From: Paenibacillus sp. BJ-4
Lineage (GTDB): Bacteria; Bacillota; Bacilli; Paenibacillales; Paenibacillaceae
NCBI RefSeq assembly: GCF_020404765.1
Contig: NZ_JAIVEM010000027.1
Coordinates: 62,001-126,000 of the forward strand
Length of the DNA: 64,000 nt
Direction: 5' to 3'
Made by a program: the position numbers and the translations under genes. Shown piece after piece: positions 38,010-46,956 of the stretch. The notes under the pieces are model-generated. The model worked only from the letters and a program-made list of their open reading frames with translations. It ran no database searches and was not told the DNA's origin. Each line of letters opens with the position of its first letter. Positions within the stretch are counted from its first letter, which is position 1.

Positions 38010-39329
38010 ATGATACGCTACGGATTACAGCAAGAGCAAGCATTCAGGCTGGTTATGACTCCTGAATTACGACAAGCTATCACGATTCTTCAATATTCTT
38101 CGGCCGATCTAATGTCCTATCTTCATGAGCAAGCGGATGAAAATCCGATTATTGATTTGACAGAGATTGACATGTCCATCAAAAGGATAAGTAAAGAGGA
38201 AGAATATTCACCACGAAAAAACGATAATCCGGTAGATCTTCTGGATTTTGTCTCTAACCCTGCGGATAATTTATATAGACATCTCAAAGCGCAACTCGGG
38301 ATGGTCCGCGGGTTATCCAAGCTACAACAGATGATTGCCATGTTTCTTATTGGGAATTTAAATGAAAAAGGCTACCTCGAGTTGGAGGTAAATACAGTTG
38401 CCGGAATACTTGACGTCCCCACTGAAGAGGTTGAAAATATACTCGCCCTGATCCAAGGCTTTGAACCGGCAGGAATCGCTGCCCGCAGCCTGGAGGAATG
38501 TCTTCTTTTGCAGCTGCGTTATGCCGGTAATGATGATGTTTTCCTGGAAGAGATCGTGCGACATCACATGGTCAATCTTTCATGTAACCGCATACAAAAA
38601 ATCGCGGATGCTCTGGGTATCAACATTCGCGAGGTGCAGCAAATCACCGACCAGATACGCAAGTTGAATCCTTGTCCGGGAGCGGCATTTGCCCCATATG
38701 AACACCAGTATCACATAGCAGATATTTCGGTAGAGAAATCCAAGAACGGCTACATTGTGACAGTTAATGATATCACAGTCCCGCGCGTCGGAATTAATCC
38801 TTTTTACCAGCGTATGCTCCGGGAGCAGGCGTTGGGGGCAGAGAAGCAGTTTCTACATGAGAAGATGAATACGGCATTATGGCTTATTCATAGCCTTGAG
38901 CAGCGCCGCCTGACCCTGATGCGTGTAGCCCAAGCCATTGTTGATAGGCAGCGGGAATTTTTCGAGCATGGCATTCATTATCTCAAACCGATGACCCAAA
39001 AAGAGATTGCTGAAAGTACCGGCTTGCATGAATCCACGATCAGCCGGGCTGTCAGTAACAAATACATGCAGACGCCCCGTGGATTGTTCGAGCTCAAATA
39101 TTTCTTCACCTCCGCCCTGGGATCGAAAGACGGAGATGCCACTTCATCGGAGAGCGCAAAAATGCGTATTAAGCAGCTCATCGACGGCGAAGACAAGCAA
39201 AAACCGTTTTCGGATCAGGTAATCACAGAACTGCTGGCAAAGGAAGGGCTGGAGCTATCACGCAGAACGGTGGCCAAGTACCGGGAAGAGCTCGGATATC
39301 TTTCCTCTAGCAGGAGAAAAATTTATTAA
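38010..39329 (+). CDS. rpoN: RNA polymerase sigma-54 factor
   Basis: 439 residues. The N-terminal activator-interacting region is glutamine-rich (LQQEQAFRLVMTPELRQAITILQYS). The core-binding region follows, and the C-terminal DNA-binding part has an HTH (TQKEIAESTGLHESTISRAVSNKYM) and the RpoN box near the end (LSRRTVAKYREELGY). All domains are present. An AAGGAG site precedes the ATG. Its position beside levR and a mannose-family PTS matches the sigL/levR association known in Firmicutes. Confidence 0.95.
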   Translation: MIRYGLQQEQAFRLVMTPELRQAITILQYSSADLMSYLHEQADENPIIDLTEIDMSIKRISKEEEYSPRKNDNPVDLLDFVSNPADNLYRHLKAQLGMVRGLSKLQQMIAMFLIGNLNEKGYLELEVNTVAGILDVPTEEVENILALIQGFEPAGIAARSLEECLLLQLRYAGNDDVFLEEIVRHHMVNLSCNRIQKIADALGINIREVQQITDQIRKLNPCPGAAFAPYEHQYHIADISVEKSKNGYIVTVNDITVPRVGINPFYQRMLREQALGAEKQFLHEKMNTALWLIHSLEQRRLTLMRVAQAIVDRQREFFEHGIHYLKPMTQKEIAESTGLHESTISRAVSNKYMQTPRGLFELKYFFTSALGSKDGDATSSESAKMRIKQLIDGEDKQKPFSDQVITELLAKEGLELSRRTVAKYREELGYLSSSRRKIY

Positions 39330-39421
39330 AGCCTCAGTGGTCGGTGACCATATCGGTTGTAGCCCTGTTCCTTTACTCAGAAGCAAGCCGTTACGAATAT
39401 TAAGAAGCAGCAAAATCAAAT

Positions 39422-39457
39422 AAAAAAAAGACAGCTTCATGGCTGTCTATTTTTTAT
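39422..39457. terminator. bidirectional terminator between rpoN and the BASS transporter
   Basis: AAAAGACAG and CTGTCTATTTTT form a stem with A/T runs on both sides, between two convergent genes. Confidence 0.75.
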
Positions 39458-39537
39458 AGGACCATCCTGCTAAGCTCAGTACTAACAGAGCAGCATCGTC
39501 AAAAATTCAATTGTCCAATATAAAAATTAATTTCCTT

Positions 39538-40503
39538 CTAAGCGGCGATTTGCCGCCCCTTGGCCTTGCCTCGGTCATGGCGGCTCAGCAAAAATCCGAC
39601 CAGAGACGCGGTGGATTGCTGGAAAATCATTCCGAGCACCACGGGCAGCGCTACCGGAGCCGGGAAGTAGGTGATAGCAAGCACGGCTCCTGCGCTAATA
39701 TTGCGCATCCCGGCGTTAAAGACAAGCGCCGTACGGTCGGCATCGTTCCACCTCATCAGCTTGGAGATCAGGTAACCAATCACATATCCGGTGGAGGCAA
39801 GAACGATGATCGACAGGCATACCCCAACAAGCTTTAGATTAAAATCGACCAGATAGGGCGCGATTACAGATCCGTTAATCATCACGACCAGAGCCATAGC
39901 CAGTTTGGAGAACGGGCCCAGCCGAGGCCCCCACACCTGCTCGATCTTCCCCTGGGTCCATTCGTTCAACACCATGCCGATTAGCGAAGGAACGACAATC
40001 ATCCAAAAGAGGCTCTGCATCATCCCCCACGTATCAAGGCGTACATCTGCTCCGATCAGCACGGACATAATGCCGGGTACGACGAACGGGGCCAAAATCG
40101 TATCGATCAGAATGATGGCTAGCGTCAGCGCCGTATTACCCTTGTAGATGTTAACCCACACGAAGCTGGAGACGCCCGTAGGGATGGCTGCACCAAGAAT
40201 AAGTCCGGTAATCGTATAAGGATCGGCTGCGAAAGACAGATGCCCAAGCATCATGGCGAGCAGCGGCATGGCCAAATGAAGAATAAACAGGCAGGCAATC
40301 AGCGGACCGGGATGCTTCATCACATGGACAAAATCTTTGAAGCCCATGCTGATACTACCCGCAAAGGTCATGAATGCAAACAGCCAGGGGGACAATCCGG
40401 TGTAGGCCGACAACGGCGTACCGATCAGGACGCCAATTAGAATGCTGATGGGCGTAATCAGCGGCATAGCTGCATTTAGTCTACGATTCAACGTTCTGAA
40501 CAT
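39538..40503 (-). CDS. bile acid:sodium symporter (BASS) family transporter
   Basis: 321 residues with about nine or ten membrane spans. Characteristic parts are GLSPWLFAFMTFAGSISMGFKDF, LGAAIPTGVSSFVWVNIYKGNTALTLAIILIDT and FNAGMRNISAGAVLAITYF. These match the BASS family, which in bacteria carries pantoate, 2-keto acids or other organic anions with sodium. An AAGGAAG site precedes the ATG. It stands alone. The substrate cannot be told from sequence. Confidence 0.9.
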   Translation of the reverse strand: MFRTLNRRLNAAMPLITPISILIGVLIGTPLSAYTGLSPWLFAFMTFAGSISMGFKDFVHVMKHPGPLIACLFILHLAMPLLAMMLGHLSFAADPYTITGLILGAAIPTGVSSFVWVNIYKGNTALTLAIILIDTILAPFVVPGIMSVLIGADVRLDTWGMMQSLFWMIVVPSLIGMVLNEWTQGKIEQVWGPRLGPFSKLAMALVVMINGSVIAPYLVDFNLKLVGVCLSIIVLASTGYVIGYLISKLMRWNDADRTALVFNAGMRNISAGAVLAITYFPAPVALPVVLGMIFQQSTASLVGFLLSRHDRGKAKGRQIAA

Positions 40504-40636
40504 ACATAACTTCCTTTTTTATACTACAGTATAGACCTTGCAGCGCCGATTCGTAAATGATCTGAGAGTTTTCGCCCGGTCCATTTATCCTTCTTGTAAG
40601 CACCTGCTTAAATCCACTCGACTGCTGCCTTAAATA

Positions 40637-40671
40637 AAAAAGAAAACGAGTAACAAGTTCGTTTTCTTTTG
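40637..40671. terminator. hairpin upstream of the BASS gene
   Basis: AAAAGAAAACGA and TCGTTTTCTTTT form a 12-bp stem with a nine-base loop. Its position upstream of a leftward gene is unusual; it could insulate the BASS gene from rightward or antisense transcription. Confidence 0.5.
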
Positions 40672-40798
40672 ATTTCGGTAAATTGAATAAAGTCATGATA
40701 TTTATTAAGCAAGTTTATTCACTTGTTTTAATTCTGTATTTAGTTTTTAAAGGAATTAATGGTTTATGATTGATAAAAAACACATGCAATTGCGTAAT

Positions 40799-40943
40799 TT
40801 TTGTTCACGGCAAGATAAACCTTCATTTCGAACAAATAATCAGTCGCCGATTGATTTCCGACGACTGGCCGCTTAACTTGTACAGTGTTGTGAGCCCTTC
40901 TCACAAACGGGGGCCAGTCCTAACCGTGAAAGGTGGGCTTTTT
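40799..40943 (+). promoter_or_regulatory. structured leader (riboswitch-like) upstream of the amino acid permease, class unknown
   Basis: The 556-bp gap before the permease holds several nested complementary pairs. TTCACGG (40804-40810) pairs with CCGTGAA (40924-40930) to close the domain. Inside are CAGTCG/CGACTG (40841-40867) and TTGTGAG/CTCACAA (40888-40906). GACTGGCC (40863-40870) can pair with GGCCAGTC (40912-40919), which excludes the CAGTCG hairpin. GGGCTTTTTT follows and could pair with AGCCC (40893-40897) as a weak terminator. I do not recognise T-box, glycine, lysine, SAM or c-di-AMP motifs. Confidence 0.45.
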
Positions 40944-41059
40944 TGTATGAAAAAATTTCAGCTTAAGGATAGGTATTCTGGTCAAATTATTATAATATGA
41001 AAGGTATAAAAATTTTCAGTCCATAGGAAGTATTTACAGAAAGAGAGTGGTGAGTTTCC

Positions 41060-42418
41060 ATGCAGGAAGAAAAGTTAACACGGGGGTTAAAAAACAGGCA
41101 TGTACAGCTGATGGCCATCGGAGGGGCTATTGGTACCGGCTTGTTCCTCGGGGCAGGAAAATCGATCCATCTGGCAGGTCCGTCCATCCTGATCGCCTAC
41201 ATCATTACAGGTATGGTTCTGTTCCTGTTAATGCGTGCATTGGGAGAGCTGCTGCTCAGTAATTTGGAATATCATTCGTTTGTTGATTTTGTAAAGGACT
41301 ATCTGGGGAATATGGCCGCTTTTATTACCGGTTGGACCTACTGGTTCTGCTGGATTTCGATTGCGATGGCAGATCTGACGGCGGTCGGACTGTATACTCA
41401 ATATTGGTTTCCGCAGATTCCTCAGTGGATGCCGGGGTTAATCGCCCTTGTGATTCTGCTCCTTATGAACCTGGCCACGGTTAAGCTGTTCGGGGAGATG
41501 GAATTTTGGTTTGCCCTGATCAAGGTATTGGCGATTCTGGCTCTGATTCTCGTCGGTTTATTTATGATTGTCAAAGGCTTCTCCACTACCAAGGGACCTT
41601 CGAGCTTCGTTAATCTCTGGAATCATGGCGGAATGTTCCCGAAAGGGATTCATGGTTTTCTGCTTTCTTTTCAAATGGTGGTTTTCGCCTTCGTAGGTAT
41701 GGAGCTTGTTGGACTGACGGCAGGAGAAACCAAGGACCCCGAGAAGGTAATTCCGAAGGCTATCAATAATATCCCGATCCGGATCCTGCTCTTCTATATC
41801 GGCGCACTGCTGATCATCATGAGTATTTATCCGTGGAACGAGATTGTACCCGGTGAAAGTCCGTTTGTACAGGTATTCACAGCCATTGGTATTACCGCAG
41901 CAGGAGGGATTGTCAATTTTGTTGTGCTGACATCTGCGGCTTCAGCCTGCAACAGTGCTATTTTTAGTACAAGCCGGATGGTGTTCTCCATGGCCAAGGA
42001 CAGCAACGCTCCCAGTTCGTTGAGTCGGCTGAACAGCAGAAAGGTTCCGTCCAATGCGTTGCTGTTCTCCAGTATCGTTATTCTGATCGCGATTATCCTG
42101 AACTATGTAATGCCTGAGGGGGTATTTACCCTGATTACGAGTGTATCGACCGTTTGCTTTATTTTTGTCTGGGGAATCACCATAATCAGCCATCTGAGAT
42201 ACCGCCGCACGCGGCCTGAGCTGGCCCGCCTCAACACATTCAAGCTGCCGCTGTACCCGCTGTCTAACTATATTGTGCTGGCTTTTCTTGTCTTCGTTCT
42301 GGTCATCTTGGCATTGGCCGAGGACACGAGAGTGGCGCTATTTGTTACACCGGTGTGGTTCATTCTGGTAGCTGCAATCTATTTGCTCAAGAAAAAAAGC
42401 TGGAGTTCGAGTGAATAG
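41060..42418 (+). CDS. APC-family amino acid permease (CycA/AnsP-like)
   Basis: 452 residues with twelve membrane spans. The start LTRGLKNRHVQLMAIGGAIGTGLFLGAGKSI is the signature of the amino acid transporter branch of the APC superfamily, closest in appearance to D-serine/D-alanine/glycine permeases. Other features are GMELVGLTAGETKDPEKVIPKAIN and a short basic C-terminus. The ATG follows a GAGTGG-type site. It is monocistronic between a structured leader and a strong terminator. Confidence 0.92.
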   Translation: MQEEKLTRGLKNRHVQLMAIGGAIGTGLFLGAGKSIHLAGPSILIAYIITGMVLFLLMRALGELLLSNLEYHSFVDFVKDYLGNMAAFITGWTYWFCWISIAMADLTAVGLYTQYWFPQIPQWMPGLIALVILLLMNLATVKLFGEMEFWFALIKVLAILALILVGLFMIVKGFSTTKGPSSFVNLWNHGGMFPKGIHGFLLSFQMVVFAFVGMELVGLTAGETKDPEKVIPKAINNIPIRILLFYIGALLIIMSIYPWNEIVPGESPFVQVFTAIGITAAGGIVNFVVLTSAASACNSAIFSTSRMVFSMAKDSNAPSSLSRLNSRKVPSNALLFSSIVILIAIILNYVMPEGVFTLITSVSTVCFIFVWGITIISHLRYRRTRPELARLNTFKLPLYPLSNYIVLAFLVFVLVILALAEDTRVALFVTPVWFILVAAIYLLKKKSWSSSE

Positions 42419-42451
42419 TAATATCAGTAACATATAAATTTGTTGTAGAGT

Positions 42452-42482
42452 AAAGCCGCCCAACTGGATTGGGCGGCTTTAC
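42452..42482. terminator. strong terminator between permease and epoxide hydrolase genes
   Basis: AAAGCCGCCCAA and TTGGGCGGCTTT form a 12-bp perfect stem around a short loop. It is symmetrical and can serve both convergent genes. Confidence 0.85.
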
Positions 42483-42645
42483 TGCTTCTATAGAGGCTGA
42501 AGACTCCTCTACATCTCAAAATCTCTGCAGCCATTCTAGAATTGAATGCACAGCGTCTTTATAGCACTGCCCTACAAGGATTCGGGTAAGCGAGGTATTT
42601 TCTCTAATAAATTGTTACGCTCTTATAATCGCCTTCCAAGCTAGA

Positions 42646-43878
42646 TCAGTGATATGACATGCTACGAAAAGTTCGGCGCAGATCCTCGACCCACTTGTCC
42701 GGAATCTCCCAGGGGATGAAGTGTCCCCCATGTTCGTGGGCAGTGATGTTGACATGGTTATACCAAGGAGCACGATCACTGTCGAGAAAATTTTGTACGC
42801 GATTTTCGGTCGTGATACCCGGCGGATTTTCGTAGCCCACGAAGGTTATACCCGTTGGTGCCTCAATGACAGGCCAGCGATGATGAGCGGGTGTCCATGG
42901 ATAGCGGTTTGCGTTCGCATAGACGCGCATTGAGGTTTCGATGGCGTTGTTAACCCAGAAGATGGTTGCGTGTGTAAGGATATCGTCCTTCGAAAAGACA
43001 TTCTCGATGCTACCTTTATTGTCACTCCATCTGGCCCATCGTTCTAAGATCCATGCGAGCATTCCCACTGGAGAGTCACTCAGTCCGTAGGCCAGTGTGC
43101 TGGGATCAAGAACGTGCACGGCGAGATGCGATGCAAAACGATGATCAAACTTCAAAATCTCCGTTCGGATTTTCTCAGGAAGGTCGTCGGGAAGGGGACG
43201 GCCTCCGGCTAGATCCCAAGCGCGGTCTCCGTTAAACAAGCTCAGTTTTTGAGCAGACCCGATATGAATCCCGTAGAGCTCATCACTATATTTGTGTCCC
43301 AGTTGACCCGTCACGAGAGCGCCTACATCGCATCCCCCTGCCGCGTATTTATCGTAGCCGAGAATATCAGCCATGAGTGTATGCCAGAGATCGGCAATTT
43401 TCCAAAAGTTCATGTCCGGGTTGTTTGGAAGTGGAGTCGAAAATCCGAACCCTGGAAGTGAGGGTACAATTACATCGAAGGCTTCAGCCGGGTCGCCCCC
43501 GAATGCACCAGGGTCTGCTAATGGATCAATAACTTTAGACCAATGCCAGAATGTCCAAGGCCAACCATGGGAGAGGATTAAGGGTGTAGGATTGGGCCCA
43601 ATGCCTGGTTTACGCATAAAGTGCACAGGAACTCCGTCAACATTGACGTTATAGTGCTCGTAGGCGTTAATCGCTTTCTCGGATTTGCGCCAGTCAAACT
43701 TGTTAATCCAGTAGTCGACAAGTCCCTCAAGATAGTTTCGACTAACGCCGTAAAACCAGTCATCATTACCGGCATCGAGAGGCCATCTAGTGGAATTTAG
43801 ACGATTTTGAAGATCAGCGAGTAACTCATCCGATACGTAGATCGGACTAGGTTCAAGTACGAAAGGAGCTGTTGTCAT
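42646..43878 (-). CDS. epoxide hydrolase (EHN-domain alpha/beta hydrolase)
   Basis: 410 residues. The N-terminal epoxide hydrolase domain (LLADLQNRLNSTRWP ... DWFYGVSRNYLEGLVDYW) is followed by an alpha/beta hydrolase core with the oxyanion motif LILSHGWPW, the nucleophile aspartate in AAGGCDVGALVT and the catalytic histidine in HEHGGHFIPWE. The ATG at 43878 is chosen for its AAGGAGG site; the longer frame lacks one. A MarR regulator gene lies 39 bp upstream on the same strand, so the pair likely forms an autoregulated unit for handling a toxic epoxide or related ester. Confidence 0.9.
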   Translation of the reverse strand: MTTAPFVLEPSPIYVSDELLADLQNRLNSTRWPLDAGNDDWFYGVSRNYLEGLVDYWINKFDWRKSEKAINAYEHYNVNVDGVPVHFMRKPGIGPNPTPLILSHGWPWTFWHWSKVIDPLADPGAFGGDPAEAFDVIVPSLPGFGFSTPLPNNPDMNFWKIADLWHTLMADILGYDKYAAGGCDVGALVTGQLGHKYSDELYGIHIGSAQKLSLFNGDRAWDLAGGRPLPDDLPEKIRTEILKFDHRFASHLAVHVLDPSTLAYGLSDSPVGMLAWILERWARWSDNKGSIENVFSKDDILTHATIFWVNNAIETSMRVYANANRYPWTPAHHRWPVIEAPTGITFVGYENPPGITTENRVQNFLDSDRAPWYNHVNITAHEHGGHFIPWEIPDKWVEDLRRTFRSMSYH

Positions 43879-43917
43879 AAGTGTTCCTCCTTGTTCGAAT
43901 GGATGCACTAACTGCGA

Positions 43918-44364
43918 CTACGATTCATTTTCAAGTTCGACCAGACGCTTCAATGCGGGTAATGCGGATGCAATGGCCTGTTTTTCCTCCAATGCGAGCC
44001 CTTCAATGAATTTTGAGAGCTGCGCCATGCGATCCAAACGACGCGAGTCAATAACATTTGCGCCCAGTGCGGTAATATGTACTTGAACCACTCGTCCATC
44101 ATTCGGATCTGGTCGACGCTCGACAAGTCCGTCTCGTTCAAGTCGGATCACCAACTGTGTAATTGCCGACTGCGTAACTTGCTCAGTAGCTGTCAGCTCA
44201 GTAAGTCGCATGGGGCTCCTGCGAGACAATGTGTGTAGAACAGAAAGCGTAGTGAAGCTTAGTTTTTCAATAGATGGCAACCGAATGAGTATCCTCGTCA
44301 GGTCTTCGATCACCATGGTAAAATCGGCGACATTGAGATCGGTAGTATGAGTTTTAGGTTCCAT
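43918..44364 (-). CDS. MarR-family transcriptional regulator
   Basis: 148 residues. The winged helix includes MRLTELTATEQVTQSAITQLVIRLERDGLVERRPDPNDGR, with the MarR wing motif DPNDGRVVQVHIT. It is upstream of, and probably co-transcribed with, the epoxide hydrolase gene. Ligand unknown. Confidence 0.9.
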   Translation of the reverse strand: MEPKTHTTDLNVADFTMVIEDLTRILIRLPSIEKLSFTTLSVLHTLSRRSPMRLTELTATEQVTQSAITQLVIRLERDGLVERRPDPNDGRVVQVHITALGANVIDSRRLDRMAQLSKFIEGLALEEKQAIASALPALKRLVELENES

Positions 44365-44502
44365 GTCAAAAATTATATCATTAATTTATATAAGTTTCTA
44401 ATATAATTAGCATTTATAAAAATAGCCAGTAGCATAAAATTCTATAGCTACTGGCTCTAAAAATTCAAATCAGAGATATCTAATTTTCGTGATGAATATG
44501 TT

Positions 44503-44650
44503 TTATTTGAACTTTTTTATATAATTTTTTTGCTCCTTTGTAAACATATAGCCACATCGTTCGTAGAGCCTGTGAGCATGTATTTCGCCGTCATTTCCTG
44601 CTCCATCTGTACCAGTACCTTCTCGAGTGTCAGAACGATATGTGCTTGTG
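44503..44650 (-). pseudogene. C-terminal remnant of an unidentified gene
   Basis: An open frame without a start reads GTGTDGAGNDGEIHAHRLYE then RCGYMFTKEQKNYIKKFK and a stop. The composition looks like real protein, and a shift near 44600 joins it to SVNYNGYSQAHIVL in a second frame. I cannot name the family. It lies in a 424-bp stretch between MarR and an ATPase fragment that otherwise holds no complete gene. Confidence 0.35.
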
Positions 44651-44670
44651 AGTATCCATTATAATTGACA

Positions 44671-44775
44671 CTAAAAAATGCCCTTTCCGACGTTTTTTAC
44701 AATCTCTAATTGAGACATATTACAATTATGAATGAGATTAGTTGCTAATTCTTCAGTATTAACTGACACAATCAT
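44671..44775 (-). CDS. possible small protein after the ATPase fragment
   Basis: A 34-residue frame (MIVSVNTEELATNLIHNCNM start, ending NVGKGIF) begins 13 bp after the ATPase stop. There is no strong ribosome-binding site and no family recognised. It could be a remnant of a partner gene of the ATPase. Confidence 0.25.
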   Translation of the reverse strand: MIVSVNTEELATNLIHNCNMSQLEIVKNVGKGIF

Positions 44776-44788
44776 CTTTACAATGATC

Positions 44789-45823
44789 TTAATGTCCTCG
44801 GTAATATTGAATCAATGGTGGATTTTCTGGGTCATCTGGAGTCATATGTTTTACAAATATGTTATTCACATCATCATAGAAATCTTCGTACTCAGTATCC
44901 GCAGGGCTGAAAAATTCCTTATCCACAATGATAAGTTGCTTGTTTGATAACTCATCTGAATACAATTGATAAATCAATTTATAAAAACCCTCAAATATAT
45001 CGCGATTTTCTCTCTCGCTAATATTTTTCATTGGTGTATCGATCATTAGGAACGAAGGTAACTGAATTTTCTTTTTTGCTGCTAGTCGATGAATTGCTAA
45101 AACGTAGCAGCATTTAAATATTGTTTTCTTTCCCCCGCTACCCAGATTAGCAAATTCCGTAGTAAATAATTCACCTTCTCCAAATCGTGTTATTCTTGGA
45201 ATAAAATCTGACGTATTGATCTCAATATAGTCATTAGATTCTATCCCTGGAAAGCCTACTATTGATAGGTTTTCAATAAAAAATGTCTTTAATTCTTTTA
45301 AGTTAGATGCATCCATTTCTGCATGGCGTCTTGCATTTGTCAACTCGTTCTTTAATTTTTCTTCTTCTTTTGCTAGTTTAGCAACTTCTAAGTACACTTC
45401 CTCTACTCTGTTAGGCAGTGGGAGTAAATTGAGCAACTCCTTCCTTCTCCCCTCATACTCACCTATCTGTCTTTCTATTTCTCGTGCTTTTGCCAGAAAA
45501 GATGAATCATACTCTTGATCCAACTCCGTTATTCTAGAGTCTAAATCAACTTTATTCTGTATAAGTAAAGCTCTTTCCTTTTCGACTGCATTAAGTTGTC
45601 TTTCAAGCCTCTGTATAGAATCCTTTAGCTCACTTTGTCTAACTTTTAGATCTGCTTTAAGTAGCTCAAGTTCCTCTGTGTCTGTAGACTCATTAATTGG
45701 TTGTGTACATAGTGAACATGTACTTTCAGTTTTCGCTCGTTGACTTAAATCTTGACCACATTGAGGACAACTACAAAAATCAATGCCTTTCAACAGATCC
45801 CTAGAAATTTTTGATCGACTCAC
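44789..45823 (-). pseudogene. C-terminal half of an SMC/Rad50-like ATPase with zinc-hook cysteines
   Basis: 344 residues. It begins with two CxxC pairs (CSCPQCGQ and CSLC), followed by about 120 residues of coiled coil, then an ABC-ATPase C-lobe with the signature FANLGSGGKKT and Walker B LPSFLMIDTPM. The Walker A lobe and the first coil are missing, so the gene is cut at its 5' side near the hook. The frame opens right after the stop of a truncated short-chain dehydrogenase and in the same frame, which marks a recombination joint. Intact relatives occur among DNA-repair and defence ATPases. It is probably not active. Confidence 0.75.
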
Positions 45824-45865
45824 TTTTACAGAAGAAATATTATATTCATTTTGTAATTTTTTTCG

Positions 45866-46231
45866 TCACAGTTTCGTCATAACGGTTAGAGCCTTGATAT
45901 TTACGTCAATCATATTGATTTCTTGTTCTATATCCGTCTCCATAAATGTCCCACACAGACCGAAACCCGCATTGTTGACAAGGTAGTCAATAATAATTCC
46001 CTTTTCCTGAAGCTCGTTGAAAATCTCCTGTGGTACCCCAGTTGCCGCTACATCCTTGGCAATAACCGTCGCCTGAATGCCATATTTTTTCTGATACTCC
46101 TGTGCAAGATCCAATATTTTACCCTCGCTACGAGCTACCAGCACAATATTATGTCCACCTTTGGCAAATCGATCTGCTAACTCTTTACCAATCCCGCCCG
46201 ATGCCCCTGTGATTAAAACTGTTTTTCTCAT
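45866..46231 (-). pseudogene. short-chain dehydrogenase, C-terminally truncated
   Basis: 121 residues with the SDR cofactor motif TGASGGIGKELADRF and YLVNNAGFGLCG, ending MIDVNIKALTVMTKL. Intact SDRs continue for about 130 residues with the YxxxK active site, which is absent here. The break coincides with the start of the ATPase fragment. An operator-like palindrome lies upstream and a TetR gene is next, as for the intact SDR at 49160. Confidence 0.85.
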
Positions 46232-46292
46232 TTGGTGCCTGCCTCTCCTTTTGGTGAAATTTTATCCATCTGGAATGATGTTATAACATTAT

Positions 46293-46308
46293 TAGAATGA
46301 TTATTCTA
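46293..46308. promoter_or_regulatory. TetR-type operator upstream of the truncated SDR
   Basis: TAGAATGATTATTCTA is an imperfect 16-bp palindrome. It resembles the one at 49974-49989 (TAGAACGATCGTTCTA) upstream of the second SDR, consistent with two paralogous TetR regulators having similar sites. Confidence 0.6.
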
Positions 46309-46327
46309 GAAAGTTCAAGTTAAACGG

Positions 46328-46903
46328 TTATATTAGTATAAGCTGCATGGATAGATTCGTTATACGAAGAAGTTTCTCTTTGGAAATAGAAGTCTTGGCT
46401 ATCACCCTCAGCCCAACCCCTACATTATGCAGATACTCTGCCAATGCCTCAGCGCTATACTCGGTTGTGAATTCACCTCTTTGCTGTCCCCACAAAATAA
46501 TGTCCTCAAATAGTTTCTCCGTATTCGCAAACATCTCCATCGATCGGGTATTGATGTCGTCATCAAGCGCCGCTAATTCCACCGTTGAATTCACGATTAA
46601 GCAGCCTGAACCCGGATTCTCTTCTCCATGAATCAAAAAGCCAACAATACACTGAAGTGCTTCCGTTGCTGTTTTGGAGCGCTTTACCCCTGCTGCAAGA
46701 GTGGTACTAATTTTTTGATTATAAAGATCTACTGACTTTAGAAAGAGCGTATATTTGTCGCCAAATGTGTCATACAAGCTTCTACGGTGAATTCCCATAT
46801 GCTCAACCAGATCGGCCATGGATGTTTTCTCGTATCCTTGTTTCCAAAAAAGTCTCATCGCTTTTTCTAACACAACAGACTCCTCAAATTCTTTGCTTCT
46901 CAC
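46328..46903 (-). CDS. TetR/AcrR family transcriptional regulator (paralogue 1)
   Basis: 191 residues. The HTH region (RLFWKQGYEKTSMADLVEHMGIHRRSLYDTFGDKYTLF) and the C-terminal part (NPGSGCLIVNSTVELA) match the TetR group that controls dehydrogenases induced by electrophiles. It is strikingly similar to the regulator at 50203, so the two arose by duplication. It lies between an ADH-like gene and the truncated SDR on the same strand. The ribosome-binding site is GGAGGG. Confidence 0.9.
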   Translation of the reverse strand: MRSKEFEESVVLEKAMRLFWKQGYEKTSMADLVEHMGIHRRSLYDTFGDKYTLFLKSVDLYNQKISTTLAAGVKRSKTATEALQCIVGFLIHGEENPGSGCLIVNSTVELAALDDDINTRSMEMFANTEKLFEDIILWGQQRGEFTTEYSAEALAEYLHNVGVGLRVIAKTSISKEKLLRITNLSMQLILI

Positions 46904-46956
46904 TATTTGGGTCCCTCCTGTTCAGAAAAACCATCATGGAAACACCTTAATTGTAT

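Noticed and set aside
40799..40943. T-box or glycine riboswitch before the permease
   Set aside because: The T-box GGGTGGNACCGCG element and the glycine aptamer core are absent.
42516..42600. Open frame ending TRILVGQCYKDAVHSILEWL before the epoxide hydrolase gene
   Set aside because: Only about 30 codons, no start and no family; could be a gene tail but too little to support.
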